Source: Azorhizobium oxalatiphilum (lineage in GTDB: Bacteria > Pseudomonadota > Alphaproteobacteria > Rhizobiales > Xanthobacteraceae). Taken from it: a DNA stretch of 64,000 bases. The translations under genes were made by a program, and so were the position numbers. Each line of letters starts with the position of its first letter. The stretch's first letter is position 1. Below, in pieces: positions 1-8,264 of the stretch. The notes beneath the pieces are model-generated. The model made no database searches and was not told the DNA's origin. It saw nothing but the letters and a program-made list of their open reading frames with translations. The DNA lies in assembly GCF_014635325.1 (NCBI RefSeq), contig NZ_BMCT01000001.1:1393743-1457742 (forward strand), written 5' to 3'.

Positions 1-629
1 GCCAGCACGTCGAAGGTGGAGGAGAGGCGCCAGAGCCCGAGCGTCACCACCAGCACGAGGGCGGCGCAGGTGAGGGTGAGCTGGCCGTCGGCGCCGTTGA
101 AATTGGCGAACATGCGGTCCTGCACCACCGCGAAGTCATTGGGATTGATGAGCCGCTGCAACAAAGTGGTGAGCGAGCGGAACAGCAGGCCGAGCACGAT
201 GCCGGCCAGCATCAGAAGGTGCAGGCTGTTGCCGGCGCGGGCGAAGAGCAGCCGGTAGAGCAGCAGCGAGAAGGCCACCATCACCCCCACGTTGAGGGCG
301 AACAGCGCGCGCGGATCGAGCAGCGTCAGGCCACGCGCGCCCCACAGGAACACCAGCGCGGTCTGCAGCAGCATGTAGAGCTGGTCGAACCCCATCAGCG
401 AGGGGGTGAGTACGCGATTTCCGGTGATGGTCTGGAACAGCACCGTGGAGACGGCGATGGCATAGGCCACCAGCACCAGCACCGCCAGCTTGGCGCCCCG
501 GAAGGAGAGCACGAACGACCAGCTGCCCCGCGCCCCCAGCGTCATGAAGGCGAGGACGGCGATGGCTGCGGCCACCGCCAGCAGGGCGAGCACGAGGCGG
601 GCGCGGCGGCGCTCAAAGTCAGGCGACAC
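1..629 (-). CDS. FecCD-family iron-siderophore ABC permease, second subunit (3' end beyond window)
   Basis: Inner-membrane permease half of an iron-chelate ABC importer. Translation from the GTG at 629 gives a short charged start (VSPDFERRRAR) followed by successive hydrophobic helices with family-typical text such as GNRVLTPSLMGFDQ and NPNDFAVVQDRMF. The frame stays open to base 1, so the C-terminus lies outside the window; about 209 of the usual 310-330 residues are visible. The GTG lies inside the end of the upstream permease gene (11-base overlap), which suggests translational coupling and a heterodimeric permease of the YclN/YclO or CeuB/CeuC kind. The ATPase gene is expected just beyond the window edge. 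The family is clear; the exact siderophore is not. Confidence 0.9.
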   Translation of the reverse strand, partial: MSPDFERRRARLVLALLAVAAAIAVLAFMTLGARGSWSFVLSFRGAKLAVLVLVAYAIAVSTVLFQTITGNRVLTPSLMGFDQLYMLLQTALVFLWGARGLTLLDPRALFALNVGVMVAFSLLLYRLLFARAGNSLHLLMLAGIVLGLLFRSLTTLLQRLINPNDFAVVQDRMFANFNGADGQLTLTCAALVLVVTLGLWRLSSTFDVL

Positions 630-1584
630 GGGCGCCCCGCCGCAGCACGAGGAACAGGAAGGCGATGGGGCCGATGACGCCCAGCACCGTGCCCACGGGG
701 ATCTCGTAGGGCGGGATGATGAGGCGGCCCACGAGATCGCAGGCCAGCAGCAGCGCCGCCCCGCCGACTGCTGTCCAGGGCAGGGTGCGGCGCAGATTGT
801 CGCCGGCGATCAGGCTCACCAGATTGGGCACGATGAGGCCGAGGAAGAGAGCGACGCCCACCGTCACCACCACGCTCGCCGTCACCATGGCCACGAGGGT
901 GAGGCCGAGGGCCATGGCCCGGCGGTAGTTGAGCCCCAGATTGGTGGCGAAGCTCTCGCCGAGGCCGGCCACCGTGAACTGATCGGCCGCCACATAGGCC
1001 GCGATGGTGAGCGCGAAGGCCACCCAGAGGATTTCGTAGCGCCCGCGCAGCACGGTGGAGAAATCGCCCATGGTCCAGGCCAGCACCGACTGGGTGAGGT
1101 CGTAGCGATAGGCGATGAAGAGCAGCGCCGCATTGATGACCGCGCCCAGCATGATGCCGATGAGCGGCACCAGCACCGGCGTGCGCAGCGGCACCTGTTT
1201 GAGGATGAGGAGCAGGATGAAGGTGCCGGCGAGCGCGAAGGCGGCGGCCACCAGCATCTTGGCCACGAGCGGCAGGCCGGGGGCGAAGATCAGCACCATG
1301 AGCATGCCGAAGCGCGCGGCTTCCACCGTGCCGGCCGTGGAGGGATCCACGAAACGGTTGCGCATGATCATCTGCATGAGGGTGCCGCACACCGCCATGC
1401 CGCTGCCGGCGAGGATGAGCGCCACCGTGCGCGGCACGCGGCTCGCCACCAGCACCAGCTGCGCCTGCGGGGAGGCGGTGCCGGCGAGGAGCGCCGACAG
1501 CGAGACGTCGCTCACGCCCACGAACAGGCTGACGGCGGCGAGCACCGCCGTCGCCAGAATGGCGAGCGCGAGCCAGAGTTTCAC
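619..1584 (-). CDS. FecCD-family iron-siderophore ABC permease, first subunit
   Basis: A 321-residue polytopic inner-membrane permease for Fe(III)-siderophore import. The start is a GTG reading MKLWLALAIL when initiated. The C-terminal half carries the FecCD signature: GLIVPNLVSLIAGDN, then a GGAALLLACDLVGR helix and PPYEIPVGTVLGVIGPIAF. It follows the periplasmic binding protein gene by about 50 bases and overlaps the next permease by 11 bases, so binding protein, permease and permease form one minus-strand operon. The length is normal. Substrate is inferred only from the binding protein and the nearby catecholate-type TonB receptor. Confidence 0.93.
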   Translation of the reverse strand: MKLWLALAILATAVLAAVSLFVGVSDVSLSALLAGTASPQAQLVLVASRVPRTVALILAGSGMAVCGTLMQMIMRNRFVDPSTAGTVEAARFGMLMVLIFAPGLPLVAKMLVAAAFALAGTFILLLILKQVPLRTPVLVPLIGIMLGAVINAALLFIAYRYDLTQSVLAWTMGDFSTVLRGRYEILWVAFALTIAAYVAADQFTVAGLGESFATNLGLNYRRAMALGLTLVAMVTASVVVTVGVALFLGLIVPNLVSLIAGDNLRRTLPWTAVGGAALLLACDLVGRLIIPPYEIPVGTVLGVIGPIAFLFLVLRRGARVA

Positions 1585-1636
1585 GGACGGGACCGTGTCG
1601 GAGTGTGGCTGTCCGTCCGGCGCATGCGCGCGGGCC

Positions 1637-2569
1637 TCACTTGGAGAACGCGCGGTCGAGCTGATCCACGGAATTCTGCAGCGAGGTCAGGCCGCCGCCC
1701 ACCAGATACCAGGAGCCGGCATCCAGGTAGACAACCTGCTTCTTCTGCCAGGCGGTGGTGCGGCCGACGATCTCGTTGTCGAGCAGCTTCCTGGCGGCGC
1801 TGCCGTCCGCATCGCCCTCGCGGCCGATGGCCTGATCGCGGTCGATGACGAACAGCCAGTCGGGATTCTTCTGGAGGATATATTCGAACGAGGTGGGCTG
1901 GCCGTGCACGCCCACCTTGATGTCCTCATCCGCCTGCGCCACGCCGAAATCGGAGAAGGCGAGGCCGAAGCGCGAGCCGGCGCCATAGGTGCTCATCTTG
2001 CCGCCGGTGGTGAGGATGAGCAGGGCCTTGCCCTGCCTGGCCGCCTTGGCCTTCAGCGCAGCGATGGAGGTGTCGAGCTTCGCCAGCGCGGCGGTGGCCT
2101 CTTTCTCCTTGTCGAAGATGCGACCCAGCGTGCGCACATTGTCCTGCGCGCTCGCCAGATAGCGGGCGCCGTCCACCGTGAGGTCGATGGTGGGGGCGAT
2201 CTTAGACAGAGCGGCATATTTGGGGGCCGAGCGGCCGGCGATGATGATCAGGTCCGGCTGAAGCGCGTTCACTGCCTCATAGTCCGGCTCGAACAGTGTG
2301 CCCACCTTCTCCGGGCCGGTCGCGGCCTTGGCGAGATAGGCCGGCAGCGGCACGCCACCGGGAATGCCCGCCGCCTTGACGCCAAGTAGGTCCAGCGTAT
2401 CGAGCGCCGCGAGATCGAAGACGATCACGGTCTTGGGCTTCAGGGGCACACTGGTTGTGCCCTGCGCATGCTTCACGTCAATGTGTTGCGCATAAGCTGC
2501 GGGCGCAGCCATCATGCCTGCAAGCAGGCAGACGAGAGCGATGGCCTTCTGGAGCGTCACGGAATTCAT
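1637..2569 (-). CDS. Periplasmic iron-siderophore-binding protein (FecB/YclQ/CeuE type)
   Basis: Class III periplasmic binding protein that would deliver an iron-chelate to the two FecCD permeases downstream. The chosen ATG at 2569 has an AGGGA ribosome site 6-10 bases upstream; an in-frame ATG 24 bases earlier has its GGGGAG directly abutting and is less likely. Residues 1-27 form a signal peptide ending AYA before QHI, with no lipobox. The mature part begins with the typical VPLKPKTVIVFDLAALDTLDLLG segment, continues with PDLIIIAGRSA and ends with the VGGGLTSLQN helix, a layout close to YclQ/CeuE-type catecholate binders. Length is 310 residues, normal for the family. Iron regulation is expected but I could not identify a convincing Fur or Irr box upstream. 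Confidence 0.9.
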   Translation of the reverse strand: MNSVTLQKAIALVCLLAGMMAAPAAYAQHIDVKHAQGTTSVPLKPKTVIVFDLAALDTLDLLGVKAAGIPGGVPLPAYLAKAATGPEKVGTLFEPDYEAVNALQPDLIIIAGRSAPKYAALSKIAPTIDLTVDGARYLASAQDNVRTLGRIFDKEKEATAALAKLDTSIAALKAKAARQGKALLILTTGGKMSTYGAGSRFGLAFSDFGVAQADEDIKVGVHGQPTSFEYILQKNPDWLFVIDRDQAIGREGDADGSAARKLLDNEIVGRTTAWQKKQVVYLDAGSWYLVGGGLTSLQNSVDQLDRAFSK

Positions 2570-2779
2570 GCCCGGTCCCTGAACAATTCGCATCTCCCCG
2601 CAATGCGTTGCCCGAGGAAACGCGCGGAGTGTCAGCTGAGGTATTCTGGCAGAGCTACTAAGGCCGCGATCATGACGTCAACATTTATTGTTTTTAATCG
2701 ATCCAAAGTGCTCATACAGCAAGTGTTGACATCGCAGTCGCCGACTTCCATGCGTTGCCGGAACGGAAGAGTGTAAGCT

Positions 2780-4375
2780 ATGAACCAAATGGACCCGGCG
2801 CTGGTGGGAGCGGGGTCGGCCGAGCGGTCCCGCCTGCTGCATCAGGTGAAGCTGCTGCTGGCGCTGGACGCGATGCTGCAGGAAGGCAGTGTCAGCGGAG
2901 CGGCCGCGAAGCTGGACATGCAGACCTCCGCCATGAGCCGCCTGCTGGCGGAACTGCGGGATTTCTACAACGACCGCATCTTCGTGCGCACCGGGCGCGG
3001 CATGGTGCCGACGCCGCTGGCCGAATCCCTGCGCCTGCGGGTGCGGGCGCTCGCCGGCGAGGCGCAGCAGCTGCTGGATCAGGCTACGCACAAGGCGGTG
3101 TCGCTGGACACCGCGCTGGCGCACGACTGGCTGAAAGCGAGCGCGCTGCCGCCGCCGGTGCTGGCGGTGCGGCCTGCGGACGCACTGGATGGCGCGCCGA
3201 CCCCGGCCATAGCCTCCCGCCGGCTGGCGGCCATCGGCGACGATGCCCAGCCGCTGCGCCGCCTCGGCAAATATGTGGCCACCGTCGCGCCGGGGCCGGG
3301 CGGCAGACGCCCGCTCACGCTGGAGGAGGCGCGGGACGCGCTGGGCATCATCCTCGCCGGCGAGGCGGACCCGGTGCAGATCGGCGCGCTGCTGATGACC
3401 ATCCAGTATCGGGGCGTCACCGCGCCGGAGCTGGCCGGCTTCGTGGAGGCGATCCGGGAGGCCATGCCGCCCCTTGGGGCGGCAAACGCAAAGGTTCCGC
3501 CCCTTGGGGCGGCGAATGCGAAGGTACAGCCCCCTGGGGCGGCGAATGCAAAGGTGCCGCGCATAGGCGCGGGAAGCGGGAAGTTGCCGGCCGTGGGCGC
3601 GGCTGACGCGGCCTGCGTGGATCTCGACTGGCCGGCCTATCTCTCTCCCAACTGGCGCCACACGCCCTGGTTCATGCATGCGGCGCGCCTCGTGGCGGCG
3701 GCGGGATACAGGGTGCTGCTGCACGGGCATTTCGGGCAGGGCAAGGAGAGCGGCAAGCTGGAGCTGGCGGCGAGCGATGCCGGCATTCCCGTCTGCCTGA
3801 CCCTCGGCGAGGCGCAGGCGGCGCTCACCGGCGGCAAGCTCGCCTACATGCCCATGTCCGTCTTCGCGGCGCAGACGCAAGGGTTGCTCGGCCTCTACAA
3901 TGTGCTGTCCACCCGCACGCCCATCAGTCAGGCTGTGCATCTGATCAATCCGCTGCGGGCGAAGGCAACCCTGCTGGGGGCGGCCAAGATCTCGCGGCGC
4001 GACTTTTATCGCGACGTGGCCCGGTTGCTGAAGATGGATAATCTGGCGGTGGTGGGCTCCACGCGGGACTTCGCCCAGCTCTCGCCCACGCGCGCGGCGC
4101 CGATCTATCGCATCGCCTCGGGCACCGACGTGGATTTCGTGGTGCCGGCCGTGCGCCACATCTCGGAAGGGCCGCGCGACCTCTTCACCCAGCGCGAATA
4201 CTGGCACGCCTTGTGGGAAGGCCGGGTGCGGGATGCGCAGGTGGAGGCGACCATCATCCACACCGCCGCCGTGGCGCTGCTCTGCGTGCGCGGCGATCCC
4301 GAAGCGCGATTCGAGGATGCGCTGGCGCAAGCGGAAGGGCTGTGGAACGACCGCCTGGAGCAGGTTCGGCTTTGA
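2780..4375 (+). CDS. LysR-type HTH fused to a TrpD2 (YbiB-like) nucleic-acid-binding domain
   Basis: A 531-residue two-part protein. Residues about 20-85 are a LysR-type winged HTH (LLLALDAMLQEGSVSGAAAKL, then MSRLLAELRDFYNDRIFVR). Instead of a LysR effector domain, residues about 160-230 match the helical N-terminal domain of the anthranilate-phosphoribosyltransferase/TrpD2 fold (LTLEEARDALGIILAGEADPVQIGALLMTIQ-type text), and residues about 280-531 give the phosphoribosyltransferase-like core (YLSPNWRHTPWFMHAARLV, VLLHGHFGQGKESG). E. coli YbiB, the defining TrpD2 protein, binds DNA and lacks TrpD activity; that the same holds here is inference. Between the two halves (residues 230-278) sits a 10-residue tandem repeat. 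The gene is divergent from the siderophore-binding protein gene and faces the PiuC/TonB-receptor block, so an iron-linked regulatory or nucleic-acid role is plausible. Confidence 0.8.
   Translation: MNQMDPALVGAGSAERSRLLHQVKLLLALDAMLQEGSVSGAAAKLDMQTSAMSRLLAELRDFYNDRIFVRTGRGMVPTPLAESLRLRVRALAGEAQQLLDQATHKAVSLDTALAHDWLKASALPPPVLAVRPADALDGAPTPAIASRRLAAIGDDAQPLRRLGKYVATVAPGPGGRRPLTLEEARDALGIILAGEADPVQIGALLMTIQYRGVTAPELAGFVEAIREAMPPLGAANAKVPPLGAANAKVQPPGAANAKVPRIGAGSGKLPAVGAADAACVDLDWPAYLSPNWRHTPWFMHAARLVAAAGYRVLLHGHFGQGKESGKLELAASDAGIPVCLTLGEAQAALTGGKLAYMPMSVFAAQTQGLLGLYNVLSTRTPISQAVHLINPLRAKATLLGAAKISRRDFYRDVARLLKMDNLAVVGSTRDFAQLSPTRAAPIYRIASGTDVDFVVPAVRHISEGPRDLFTQREYWHALWEGRVRDAQVEATIIHTAAVALLCVRGDPEARFEDALAQAEGLWNDRLEQVRL
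3467..3620 (+). repeat. In-frame 30-bp tandem repeat inside the LysR-TrpD2 gene
   Basis: Five head-to-tail 30-bp units encode PPLGAANAKV, PPLGAANAKV, QPPGAANAKV, PRIGAGSGKL and PAVGAADAA. The first three are nearly identical and the last two are decayed. Each of the first units contains the small inverted repeat GCCCC-TT-GGGGC or a one-base variant. The period is a multiple of three, so unit gain or loss keeps the frame. Confidence 0.92.
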
Positions 4376-4456
4376 TTGCTCCGCAGTCCAAGCCGAAAAA
4401 CATTCTCTATCAATAAGTTGGAGTGTTTCAGCGTTTCGCTGAAACACTGAAACACT
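4370..4456 (+). repeat. Dispersed two-hairpin intergenic element, copy 1
   Basis: The segment starts at the stop of the LysR-TrpD2 gene with GATTGCTCCGCAGTC (an imperfect hairpin), continues through GCCGAAAAACATTCTCTATC and ends with a perfect hairpin GTGTTTCAGCG-TTT-CGCTGAAACAC (about 4423-4447), then ACTCTAG. The first 40 bases match the reverse complement of 20900-20940 at roughly four bases in five. It fills the space between two convergent genes and may also act as a terminator, although it has no T-run. Confidence 0.65.
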
Positions 4457-5155
4457 CTAGGCCGTCGCTGACGCCGGCGCAGAAGCGGTTGTGCCGGCCA
4501 GCCGCGCGCGTGCCCCTTCGGCCAGCGCGCGGAGCGCCGGATCGGCAGCGCCGAGCAGGCTCTCCCACAGGCTCTGCCAATAGACCGGAAAGCCGTCCAC
4601 GAGGCTGCGCTCCAGCCACGCCACGCCTTCCGTTTTATTCCCTTCGGCCATCAGGCTCCGGGCGAGATTGAACTGCGCCCACGGGTCGCCGCCTTCCGCA
4701 CCGGCGCGGAAGAACTGGCGGGCGGTGGCGAGGTCCAGGGCCACGGCGCGGCCTTCCTCATGGAACAGGCCGAGCATGTTGAGCGCGCGCACCTGCCCCT
4801 TGCGCGCCGCCTGCACGTAGAGGTCATAGGCGGCGGCATCGTCCCGCGCGCAGCCGGCGCCACGGGCCAGAGCGTCCGCGAGGTTGAACAGGCCCCAGTC
4901 GTCTCCGAGGTCGGCGGCGTGGCGGAAATAGGCCACCGCCTTCACCGCATCCACCGGCACGCCCCAGCCGCGCTCGTGGCAGCGGCCGAGCATGTTGTAG
5001 CCGCGCGCATCGCCGTTGCGGGCAGCGATGCCGAACCAGTCCAGCGCCGCCGCATGGTCGCCGCGCTCCAGCGCCACCTGCCCGAGCGCCAACTGCGCCT
5101 CGCCGAGCGTGGCGCCCTGCGGTCCGGCGTCGGGGGTGGGCGTGTCCGGGCTCAC
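4457..5155 (-). CDS. Sel1-repeat (TPR-like) protein of the piuC locus
   Basis: A 232-residue soluble protein built from Sel1-type alpha-helical repeats, seen as recurring A..GD..G..MLG..H..G and A..YFR.AA..GD patterns (for example [20 protein letters not shown], then [20 protein letters not shown]). It begins with a GTG that overlaps the piuC stop codon by four bases (GTGA), so the two are translationally coupled. A Sel1/TPR gene next to piuC is also known in pseudomonads, which supports the call. Its biochemical role is unknown; protein-protein contact in iron acquisition is inference. There is no signal peptide. Confidence 0.85.
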   Translation of the reverse strand: MSPDTPTPDAGPQGATLGEAQLALGQVALERGDHAAALDWFGIAARNGDARGYNMLGRCHERGWGVPVDAVKAVAYFRHAADLGDDWGLFNLADALARGAGCARDDAAAYDLYVQAARKGQVRALNMLGLFHEEGRAVALDLATARQFFRAGAEGGDPWAQFNLARSLMAEGNKTEGVAWLERSLVDGFPVYWQSLWESLLGAADPALRALAEGARARLAGTTASAPASATA

Positions 5156-5838
5156 AGCTCGGCCCAGCGCCGCATCAGGTTGTGATAGTGGTTGACGAGA
5201 CTGAGCGAGGAGGGGTGTTCGTCGCCGAGCGCGGCGCGGGCATCGATGATCGCGCGATCAAGCTCATACATCATGGTGCGCAGGCCATCGTCCTTGATCA
5301 TGGACTGGGCCCAGAAGAAGGAGCCCCAGCGGCTGCCGCGCGTGATCGGCACCACATGGTGCAGGCTGGAGGAGGGGTAGACCACCATGTGGCCGGCGGG
5401 CAGCTTCACCTTGTGGGCGCCGTAGGTGTCCTCCACCACCAGCTCGCCGCCGTCATATTCGTCCGGATCGCTGAGCGAGAGCGTGGTCGAGACGTCCGCG
5501 CGCATGCGCATGCCGCCGGAGCCGGGAATGTGGCGGATGGCGTTGTCCACGTGTGCGCCGAAGGTCATGCCCACGTCGTAGCGGTTGAACATGGGCGGCA
5601 GCACGCGCAGCGGCAAGGCGGCGGAATTGTAGGTGGGGTTGCGGCCGAGCGCGGCGAGGATGAGGCCGCCCAGCTCGCGGGCCTGCGGGCTGTCCACGGG
5701 GATCTGCAGGTTGTTCTTGATCTTCACCGCCTGATCGCCGGCGGTGACGCGGCCGTCCACCCAGGGCGAGCTTTCGAGGATCTGGCGGCAGTGCCTGATC
5801 TCGTCGGGGGTGAGGACGTCGGGAACAACGATGAGCAT
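5152..5838 (-). CDS. piuC: PKHD-type Fe(II)/2-oxoglutarate hydroxylase PiuC
   Basis: Cytoplasmic Fe(II)- and 2-oxoglutarate-dependent dioxygenase of the YbiX/PiuC family. From the ATG at 5838 the protein has 228 residues, standard for the family, and opens with [14 protein letters not shown]. Visible catalytic residues are His96 and Asp98 (FGAHVD), His160 (SSLHH) and Arg170 (TRGSR), the expected 2-His-1-carboxylate iron site and 2OG-binding arginine. An in-frame TTG 18 bases upstream is an alternative start. The gene lies about 140 bases downstream of a TonB receptor gene on the same strand and is coupled to the Sel1 gene. The family substrate is not established; its consistent link to catecholate receptors points to siderophore handling. 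Confidence 0.95.
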   Translation of the reverse strand: MLIVVPDVLTPDEIRHCRQILESSPWVDGRVTAGDQAVKIKNNLQIPVDSPQARELGGLILAALGRNPTYNSAALPLRVLPPMFNRYDVGMTFGAHVDNAIRHIPGSGGMRMRADVSTTLSLSDPDEYDGGELVVEDTYGAHKVKLPAGHMVVYPSSSLHHVVPITRGSRWGSFFWAQSMIKDDGLRTMMYELDRAIIDARAALGDEHPSSLSLVNHYHNLMRRWAEL

Positions 5839-5945
5839 GGGATCAGGGTCTTTCAAACGGATGCGGCCGCGCAGGCGCGCGGCGGGAAGAGATGCGGGCC
5901 GCTAGAGAGCCACGGGGCAGTCCGTGACACCTCAGGCGCCCGCAG

Positions 5946-5973
5946 CCGCGCCGCCCCTTGCGAGGCGGCGCGG
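5946..5973 (-). terminator. GC-rich hairpin between the TonB receptor and piuC
   Basis: Perfect 10-bp arms CCGCGCCGCC and GGCGGCGCGG flank an 8-base loop, just downstream of the receptor stop codon at 5982. There is no T-run, so this is more likely an mRNA-stabilising or attenuating stem within the operon than a full terminator. Confidence 0.45.
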
Positions 5974-5981
5974 GCCGGCAA

Positions 5982-8264
5982 TCAGAACGTGGTGCCGATG
6001 TTCAACATGAACGTGCGGCCGGAGGACGGGACCGCGCGCACCGCGTTGAAGCTGGAGGTGTAGTTCAGATTGTCGGTGAGGTTGTAGGCGTTCAGCGACA
6101 TCCGGAAATGATCCTGCTGGTAGGCGATCAGCGCGTCCAGCGAGAACGTCTCCGGGATGCGGGCCGTATTGCCGCTGTCCGCCCAGTAGGCCGAGGCATA
6201 CTGGATGCCGCCGCCCACCTGGAAGCGGCCGGGCAGGAAGGAGAACTGGCCCGGCAGGTCATAGGTGGTCCAGAGCGAGACGTTGTTGTTCGACACGCCC
6301 GGCGCCTGATTGCCCTCGTTGGCGGCGGAGGCGGTGACGATGCCGTCGAGATAGGCGTAGGCGAGGGTCACGCTCCAGGCGTCCGTCACCTTGCCGGTGA
6401 TGCCGGTCTCGATGCCGCGGATGCGGCGGCCTTCGCCGGCTTCCGAGAAGCCCACCACGATGTCGCCGGTGGTGGGGTCGGTGGTGAAGGAATTGGCCTT
6501 GTCGATCTGGAAGATCGCGCCGGTCACGCCGAGGCGGCCGTTGAGCAGGTCGATCTTGGTGCCCAGCTCATAGCTGTCGGAGCGCTCCGGCGCATAGGGA
6601 TTACCCTCCTGCGGGATTTCCGAGGCCACGCCACCCACCGCCATGGCGATGTCGGTGCCGATGGGGCGATAGGCGCGCGCATAGGACAGGTAGACCATGG
6701 TCTGCTTGTTCGGCTCCCAGATCAGGCTGGCCGAGGGGCTCCATTCGCGCGAGGTCTGGGTGCCGCCGTCGATGGTGGCCGCCGTGGTGTCGAAGGTGCT
6801 GGAGAAATAGTCCCAGCGCAGGCCGCCCTGCACCGACCACTGGTCGTTGAACCACACCCGGTCGCTGGCGAAGATGCCGATGTCGGTGGCGTGGGCGTCT
6901 CGCACGGTCGCGCCATAGGCCACCGTCGCCGTGGGATAGAAGAAGTTCGGGTTGAGCACCGTCTGGTTGGACGTGCGGCCGGTCCAGGTGCCGAGCGTGC
7001 GGGTGTCTTCCTGATAGATGGTGTCGAGGCCCACCAGCAGCTTGTGGCGCAGGAAGCCGGTGTTGAACTCGTAGCGCGCCGCCAGCACGTTCTGGAAGCC
7101 CCAGCCTTCCTGGTCGTAGGTCATGCCGCCGCCGGCGCCATAGGCCAGCGCCACGTTGCGGCCGGCCATCAGGTTGCGCAGGTTGGCCGTGGTCACGGCC
7201 GCCGGATTGGTGGCGGAGAAGTCGCGGTCATAGATGGACAGGCGGGTGTCGTTGGTCACGACCAGCCCGCTGTCGAACTCCTTGCGGAACAGCGACGTGA
7301 ACACGTTGGTGTTGCTGATGTCCTTGTCCGTGCTGCGGATATAGGAGGTGGAGCGGGCATAGCCGGGCACATTGTACTCGGTGAGCGGGCGATAGACGCC
7401 GTCGCCGCCCTGCGCCATGGGCACGCCATAGTCCGGCGTGCCGTCATTGTGCTGCAGGAAATAGCTCAGGTGCCAGGTGGTGTCGGTGTTGAGACCGAAG
7501 CCGAGATCGATGGCGAGGCCCGAGCGGCCGTTCTCCGTATGGTCGCGATCCGCCGTGTAGCCGTTCTGGTACAGGCCGTTGATGCGCACCGCCGTGGTGT
7601 CGTTGATCTGGTAGTTGGTGTCGATGGTGGTGCGGGTGGTGCCGCCCGAGGCGAAGCCCTGGTCGATGCTGGTGGAATTGCCCAGATGGGCCTTCTTCAT
7701 GGTCTGGTTGATGATGCCGCCCAGATTGCCCACGCCGAAGGTCTCGCCGCTCGGGCCCTTGATCACCTCGACGCTCTCGGTGTCGAACGTATCGCGATTG
7801 TAGACGCCGAAGTCGCGCAGGCCGTCGGAATAGATGTCGCCGCGCGAGGAGATGCCACGGATGCGGAACTGGCTGCCGCTCTGGCCGCCGTTGCCCTCGC
7901 CGGTGGAGAGCGTGATGCCGGGCACGTTCCTGAGCGCCTGATCAAGCGTGGTCGCCTGCTGCTCCCGGATGATCTGCTGGGGCACCACGGTCACGATCTG
8001 CGGCATCTCGCGCACGGTGGCCGGCAGGCGGGAGATGGAAAGCGGCGCGTCATTGGTGTTCCCGGCCTGCTCGTTCACGGTCACGGTCGGCAGCACGAGG
8101 GCATCGGGGGTGGCCGCGGTGGTGCCGGCGTTCGCGGACGACGTGGACACGGACTGTGCTTCGGAGGCGCCGGGCAGCAGGGAGAAGGCCATGGCAAGGC
8201 TGGCGGTGGCGGCACCCGCTGGTGTCACGTTGCGCATGCGGGGGGCGGGCTCGCTGGCGGCCAT
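5982..8264 (-). CDS. TonB-dependent catecholate-siderophore receptor (Fiu/PiuA-like)
   Basis: Outer-membrane ligand-gated porin for ferric siderophores, 760 residues. The ATG at 8264 is preceded by AGGAG with 7-base spacing and starts a signal peptide of about 36 residues (ending GASEA before QS). A TonB-box-like PTVTVNEQ follows. The plug domain (about residues 65-190) contains QALRNVPGITLSTGEG, RGISSRGDIYSDGLRDFG and VEVIKGPSGETFG, and the barrel ends in the typical aromatic terminus RTFMLNIGTTF. The best family match by eye is the Fiu/PiuA branch, which agrees with piuC and the Sel1 gene downstream. It probably feeds the binding protein and permeases at the left edge. Regulation may involve the inverted repeat at 8340-8361. 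Confidence 0.93.
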   Translation of the reverse strand: MAASEPAPRMRNVTPAGAATASLAMAFSLLPGASEAQSVSTSSANAGTTAATPDALVLPTVTVNEQAGNTNDAPLSISRLPATVREMPQIVTVVPQQIIREQQATTLDQALRNVPGITLSTGEGNGGQSGSQFRIRGISSRGDIYSDGLRDFGVYNRDTFDTESVEVIKGPSGETFGVGNLGGIINQTMKKAHLGNSTSIDQGFASGGTTRTTIDTNYQINDTTAVRINGLYQNGYTADRDHTENGRSGLAIDLGFGLNTDTTWHLSYFLQHNDGTPDYGVPMAQGGDGVYRPLTEYNVPGYARSTSYIRSTDKDISNTNVFTSLFRKEFDSGLVVTNDTRLSIYDRDFSATNPAAVTTANLRNLMAGRNVALAYGAGGGMTYDQEGWGFQNVLAARYEFNTGFLRHKLLVGLDTIYQEDTRTLGTWTGRTSNQTVLNPNFFYPTATVAYGATVRDAHATDIGIFASDRVWFNDQWSVQGGLRWDYFSSTFDTTAATIDGGTQTSREWSPSASLIWEPNKQTMVYLSYARAYRPIGTDIAMAVGGVASEIPQEGNPYAPERSDSYELGTKIDLLNGRLGVTGAIFQIDKANSFTTDPTTGDIVVGFSEAGEGRRIRGIETGITGKVTDAWSVTLAYAYLDGIVTASAANEGNQAPGVSNNNVSLWTTYDLPGQFSFLPGRFQVGGGIQYASAYWADSGNTARIPETFSLDALIAYQQDHFRMSLNAYNLTDNLNYTSSFNAVRAVPSSGRTFMLNIGTTF

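Noticed and set aside
3467-3620. Tandem repeat considered as a CRISPR-like array
   Set aside because: Units are contiguous without spacers, in frame and inside a coding sequence.
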